The position numbers and the translations under genes were made by a program. Below the pieces are notes generated by a model. It did not search any database. It was not told where the DNA came from and saw only the letters and a program-made list of their open reading frames with translations. A stretch of 20,082 nucleotides of DNA from Amoebophrya sp. AT5.2. Taxonomy: Eukaryota > Sar > Dinophyceae > Syndiniales > Amoebophryaceae. This document shows, one piece after another, positions 17,825-20,082 of this stretch. The stretch spans positions 1 to 20,082 of the forward strand of contig RXOD01004597.1 of the NCBI GenBank assembly GCA_005223375.1, read 5' to 3'. Position 1 is the stretch's first letter. The number at the start of each line of letters is the position of its first letter.

Positions 17825-18985
17825 ATGCCATCGGTACCACTTCAATTGTTTCAAAAACATGGCTGGAAACTCCCGCACCAAATCCTTCCCGATGCATATG
17901 AGGTTGCATGCGGGAAAAACAATAATCACTACAATGGAGTGAACCCGCGCCGCCCGCTGGAGTGGTGGGAAAAGCTACCCGAGGACCCCAAAAGACCAAG
18001 AGCGGCAAACATAGCGCCGAGGAGAGTCAGCAGACAATGGAGCATCACGCCGGAAAAGACGCTCTTCATTTGGCCGGAAGAGTCGAACCACATCTACTCG
18101 CAAGGAGGCCTCGGAAACCGCAACAGTAAGTGGAGGGTATGGATGTACTATGTGCAGGCATGCCTACCCTTCCTCTTCTGGGAGCCAGCGAATGTGTCGA
18201 GCTTTGAGAAGTGCATGAACCTGCGGAACATGCACCCATCAGTCCAGTGGAGCACTTTACAAGTGTTCGGGCACTGGCTGTTTGATCGTGAGATACAATG
18301 TCCACAAGCATATGTTTCGTTAGTTGCTCAAAGACTCAGATCTTTAAACGCTTTAGAGCGTGGAAATCCCGCTGCCGCGCAGCTTCAGCAGCTCACGTTC
18401 AACAATCTAAATGCATACAGACTCCAATACTCTGTCGCGAAAGCCGTGCCCCCAGACATGCAGCGCCTCCACTTCCTTGATGAGCGCGAGCAAAAGATCT
18501 TCACGATGTGGGCAGGCACCGGCTTACGCAAAGATAGCTTCGCATGCATCAGGACTGATCTTTGCAACATCATGATCCCCGAAAGAAAATGGGTAAGATG
18601 TGAAATCCCATGTATCAAATCGATCCCCGAACCGGGCAAGTGCTTCTACGTATACATTCCAGCACCGATCTTCGAAGAGCATGCTTTTCCTGTATCAGCG
18701 CCCGAGCTAGATGTAATTGCACGAAAGCTGGCGACAACGTCGCACGGCATCCGAAGGGCGCTGGCGCTCTACTTACGTAGAAGAGCTGTCGAACTCAACA
18801 TCCCACCCAGCATGGGCAAAGAGAAAAACCCACGCTACGAGCAGTACCGCAACAAGGTCAATGAGGCCTTTGGATGGACACCAAACTCGGTCATGTGGAC
18901 CGAGGTTTACGCGTGCGATGCAATCAACTTCATCAGCACTTCCTTCATGGTCCACCCGTACACTATGGAACACTTTACTGAGTAA
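17825..18985 (+). CDS. Tyrosine recombinase (386 aa)
   Basis: It inserts the circular DNA copy of the element by site-specific strand exchange. ATG at 17825 lies in AAG-ATG context, TAA ends at 18985. The N-terminal ~200 residues fit a core-binding domain. The catalytic half shows R235 in GTGLRKDSF, H307-x-x-R310 in SHGIRRALALYLRRR, W351 in AFGWTPN (the third His/Trp position), and a likely nucleophile Y362 in WTEVYA. Y362 is 11 residues after W351, slightly longer than the usual nine. The other tyrosine near the C-terminus (HPYTMEHF) is a less likely nucleophile. The arrangement fits phage-integrase-type enzymes of DIRS/PAT/Ngaro elements. The ORF is intact. Confidence 0.88.
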   Translation: MPSVPLQLFQKHGWKLPHQILPDAYEVACGKNNNHYNGVNPRRPLEWWEKLPEDPKRPRAANIAPRRVSRQWSITPEKTLFIWPEESNHIYSQGGLGNRNSKWRVWMYYVQACLPFLFWEPANVSSFEKCMNLRNMHPSVQWSTLQVFGHWLFDREIQCPQAYVSLVAQRLRSLNALERGNPAAAQLQQLTFNNLNAYRLQYSVAKAVPPDMQRLHFLDEREQKIFTMWAGTGLRKDSFACIRTDLCNIMIPERKWVRCEIPCIKSIPEPGKCFYVYIPAPIFEEHAFPVSAPELDVIARKLATTSHGIRRALALYLRRRAVELNIPPSMGKEKNPRYEQYRNKVNEAFGWTPNSVMWTEVYACDAINFISTSFMVHPYTMEHFTE

Positions 18986-19308
18986 CCCTCCTGCAAAAAA
19001 CCTGCCGTCCCCGCCAGGAATCGACGTGAACGAGCTCTCTTTTGTACATACTTTGGAACAACAAGAAAAACCTATACCACGTGCCAAGCAGTATGGCAAG
19101 ACTACTTCTGCGTATTTGACTCTTCGTTGTGACTGTTCAGTGTTGTGGTATTGGCACAAGTGTACCACTTCCGCCTTAGCCAACACAAGTTTTGTCTTAG
19201 CTCACACCGGAATCGGTACAACCTACTGGCACTGATCCGACGCCGACCTGACAACCGTTCCTACGTCACTCTACGTGTATACTACACTCATGCCAGGCCG
19301 GACCGGAT
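18986..19308. other. 3' untranslated segment between YR and repeat B1
   Basis: 323 bp without a supported gene; frames crossing it run into the B/A repeats and have no domain character. It contains the right copy of the 20-bp inverted repeat. Confidence 0.55.
19000..19019 (-). repeat. 20-bp inverted repeat, right copy
   Basis: acctgccgtccccgccagga is the exact reverse complement of 8761-8780 and starts 14 bp after the recombinase TAA. Confidence 0.9.
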
Positions 19309-19523
19309 GGCATATACTCGTCTCTGTGCCAGCAGTCTTGACCCGTCTATGGTTGTTGCGATGGACGTTGCAGCGACTGGACCTACTCACTCTCGGTTGA
19401 CTTACTATCGGTCCGTCTCGCTGTCTGCGCCTCGTCGCGCCGCCGTTTGTTGTAGGGCTGACGCTCACTCACCTACGCGATTGTTGTATTCAAACGAATT
19501 ACCCTTGCCGCACTTTGATATTT
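19309..19523 (+). repeat. Split direct repeat B1
   Basis: Starts at ggcatatactcg and is repeated without visible change 445 bp downstream (B2, 19754-19968). Open frames through B and A occur in both copies only because the DNA is repeated. Confidence 0.92.
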
Positions 19524-19541
19524 CTTATGTCATAAATATCA
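19516..19541 (+). other. Candidate recombinase site at B1/A2 junction
   Basis: TGATATTT (19516-19523) and AAATATCA (19534-19541) are perfect 8-bp inverted arms around the 10-bp core cttatgtcat. This is the shape of simple tyrosine-recombinase sites. The same site recurs at 19961-19986. Confidence 0.65.
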
Positions 19542-19651
19542 CAAGTCGAAAGGGGAATTCGTGTCACTCGTGAGAGTCTCTGTTACTCGACTAACACAAT
19601 ACTGACGATACTTGGCTTGGACCTTTGTACTGATCTGCTGGCGAAGTTTCT
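19524..19651 (+). repeat. Split direct repeat A2
   Basis: Identical to A1 up to 19637; the next 14 bases match A1 with two differences. Confidence 0.92.
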
Positions 19652-19753
19652 TTTTCACCCACCCACCCACACCACACACAGAACACTGCGAAACACACAC
19701 GTCACCCCCTACGTATCCGTAGGCTGGTTTTGGCTGTACATACTTACGTTGGA
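19652..19753. other. Spacer between A2 and B2, CA-rich
   Basis: About 102 bp that begin with a cacccacccaccc-type tract and have no partner at the 5' end of the element. In classical PAT-type elements A2 and B2 are adjacent, so this spacer is a departure, or A1 has lost or replaced the matching segment. Confidence 0.6.
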
Positions 19754-19968
19754 GGCATATACTCGTCTCTGTGCCAGCAGTCTTGACCCGTCTATGGTTG
19801 TTGCGATGGACGTTGCAGCGACTGGACCTACTCACTCTCGGTTGACTTACTATCGGTCCGTCTCGCTGTCTGCGCCTCGTCGCGCCGCCGTTTGTTGTAG
19901 GGCTGACGCTCACTCACCTACGCGATTGTTGTATTCAAACGAATTACCCTTGCCGCACTTTGATATTT
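19754..19968 (+). repeat. Split direct repeat B2 (expected 3' end of element)
   Basis: A copy of B1, 445 bp downstream. For a single insertion the RPN2 flank should begin here; instead a further A copy follows. Confidence 0.9.
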
Positions 19969-19986
19969 CTTATGTCATAAATATCA
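19961..19986 (+). other. Candidate recombinase site at B2/A3 junction
   Basis: Same 8-bp inverted arms (19961-19968, 19979-19986) and 10-bp core (19969-19978) as at 19516-19541. Confidence 0.6.
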
Positions 19987-20082
19987 CAAGTCGAAAGGGG
20001 AATTCGTGTCACTCGTGAGAGTCTCTGTTACTCGACTAACACAATACTGACGATACTTGGCTTGGACCTTTGTACTGATCTG
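19969..20082 (+). repeat. Third A copy (A3), cut by window end
   Basis: 19970-20082 equals 8561-8673 and 19525-19637. The window ends at ctgatctg, exactly the last base before A1 and A2 diverge, which suggests a contig end produced by repeat ambiguity. It may be the start of a second element in tandem. Confidence 0.9.

Larger units (their letters stand above)
8560..19969 (+). mobile_element. PAT/Ngaro-like DIRS-order tyrosine-recombinase retrotransposon
   Basis: An ~11.4-kb element inserted within the RPN2 coding region, in the same orientation. Three features define it. First, an RT-RNase H ORF with no DDE integrase. Second, a separate tyrosine recombinase ORF. Third, split direct repeats A1 (8560) ... 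B1-A2-spacer-B2 (19309-19969), the arrangement known for PAT-like and Ngaro elements, in contrast to the inverted termini of DIRS1. A1 and A2 match over 114 bp from the shared core base (8560-8673 and 19524-19637) with no difference I could see, and B1 and B2 are identical, which suggests a recent insertion. Gene order is three small ORFs, a long Gag region, RT-RH, then YR. No target-site duplication is expected for recombinase-mediated insertion. The length and the large multi-ORF Gag region exceed what I know for typical members of the group. Confidence 0.9.

Noticed and set aside
18948..18975. Tyrosine in HPYTMEHF as recombinase nucleophile
   Set aside because: It lies too far from W351; Y362 fits the usual spacing better.
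19145..20018. Two long frames (to 19573 and to 20018) ending in the same peptide
   Set aside because: They are the same repeated B-A DNA read twice; the shared ending also appears at the RPN2/A1 junction. No domain character and no good start.
8560..20082. CRISPR array, tRNA or rRNA genes
   Set aside because: No short regularly spaced repeats, cloverleaf or rRNA-like segments were seen; the only repeats are the A and B blocks.

Overview
The window is nuclear DNA of a eukaryote, most likely an alveolate of the dinoflagellate lineage. The reasons are intron-split genes with GT-AG introns, acceptors usually followed by G (AG|G), high third-position G+C in coding exons, and a multipass membrane protein of a Cys-containing type that I associate with dinoflagellate proteomes. 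The lineage call is inference. I saw no spliced-leader sequence.

Layout. (1) 3-467 is the 3' end of an unrecognised gene. (2) 982-3294 is a five-exon gene for a ~571-residue polytopic membrane protein. (3) 4279-8560 holds six exons of RPN2/PSMD1, the largest non-ATPase subunit of the 26S proteasome base, whose reading frame stops being host sequence at 8560. (4) 8560-19969 is an ~11.4-kb tyrosine-recombinase retrotransposon of the DIRS order, with the PAT/Ngaro-type split direct repeat layout A1 - genes - B1 - A2 - spacer - B2. (5) A third A copy (19969-20082) follows B2 directly, and the window stops exactly at the end of the A identity block.

The retroelement carries an intact reverse transcriptase-RNase H ORF and an intact tyrosine recombinase ORF. 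Its repeats are identical over the compared lengths, so the insertion looks young. It has an unusually large Gag region. ORF1 (10731) and ORF2 join in frame if a T-rich 101-bp GT-AG intron (12301-12401) is removed. ORF2 and ORF3 are one frame broken only by a single UAG (13154). This would give a ~774-residue product and a ~1,321-residue readthrough product. Three small ORFs precede Gag. Six independent ORFs start in the context AAG-ATG, whereas ORF2 and ORF3 do not, which fits expression of ORF2/3 from the ORF1 start.

The most interesting signals are these. A candidate recombinase site lies at each B/A junction (8-bp inverted arms around a 10-bp core), and the host junction falls exactly at the arm/core border. 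A 20-bp perfect inverted complement links the 5' leader (8761) with the segment just after the recombinase gene (19000). The leader holds a structured block with a cUUCGg hairpin. The RT start codon sits in the loop of a 9-bp hairpin. The element cuts the RPN2 coding region before its conserved C-terminal segment, so this copy is disrupted, rescued by splicing, or one of several alleles.
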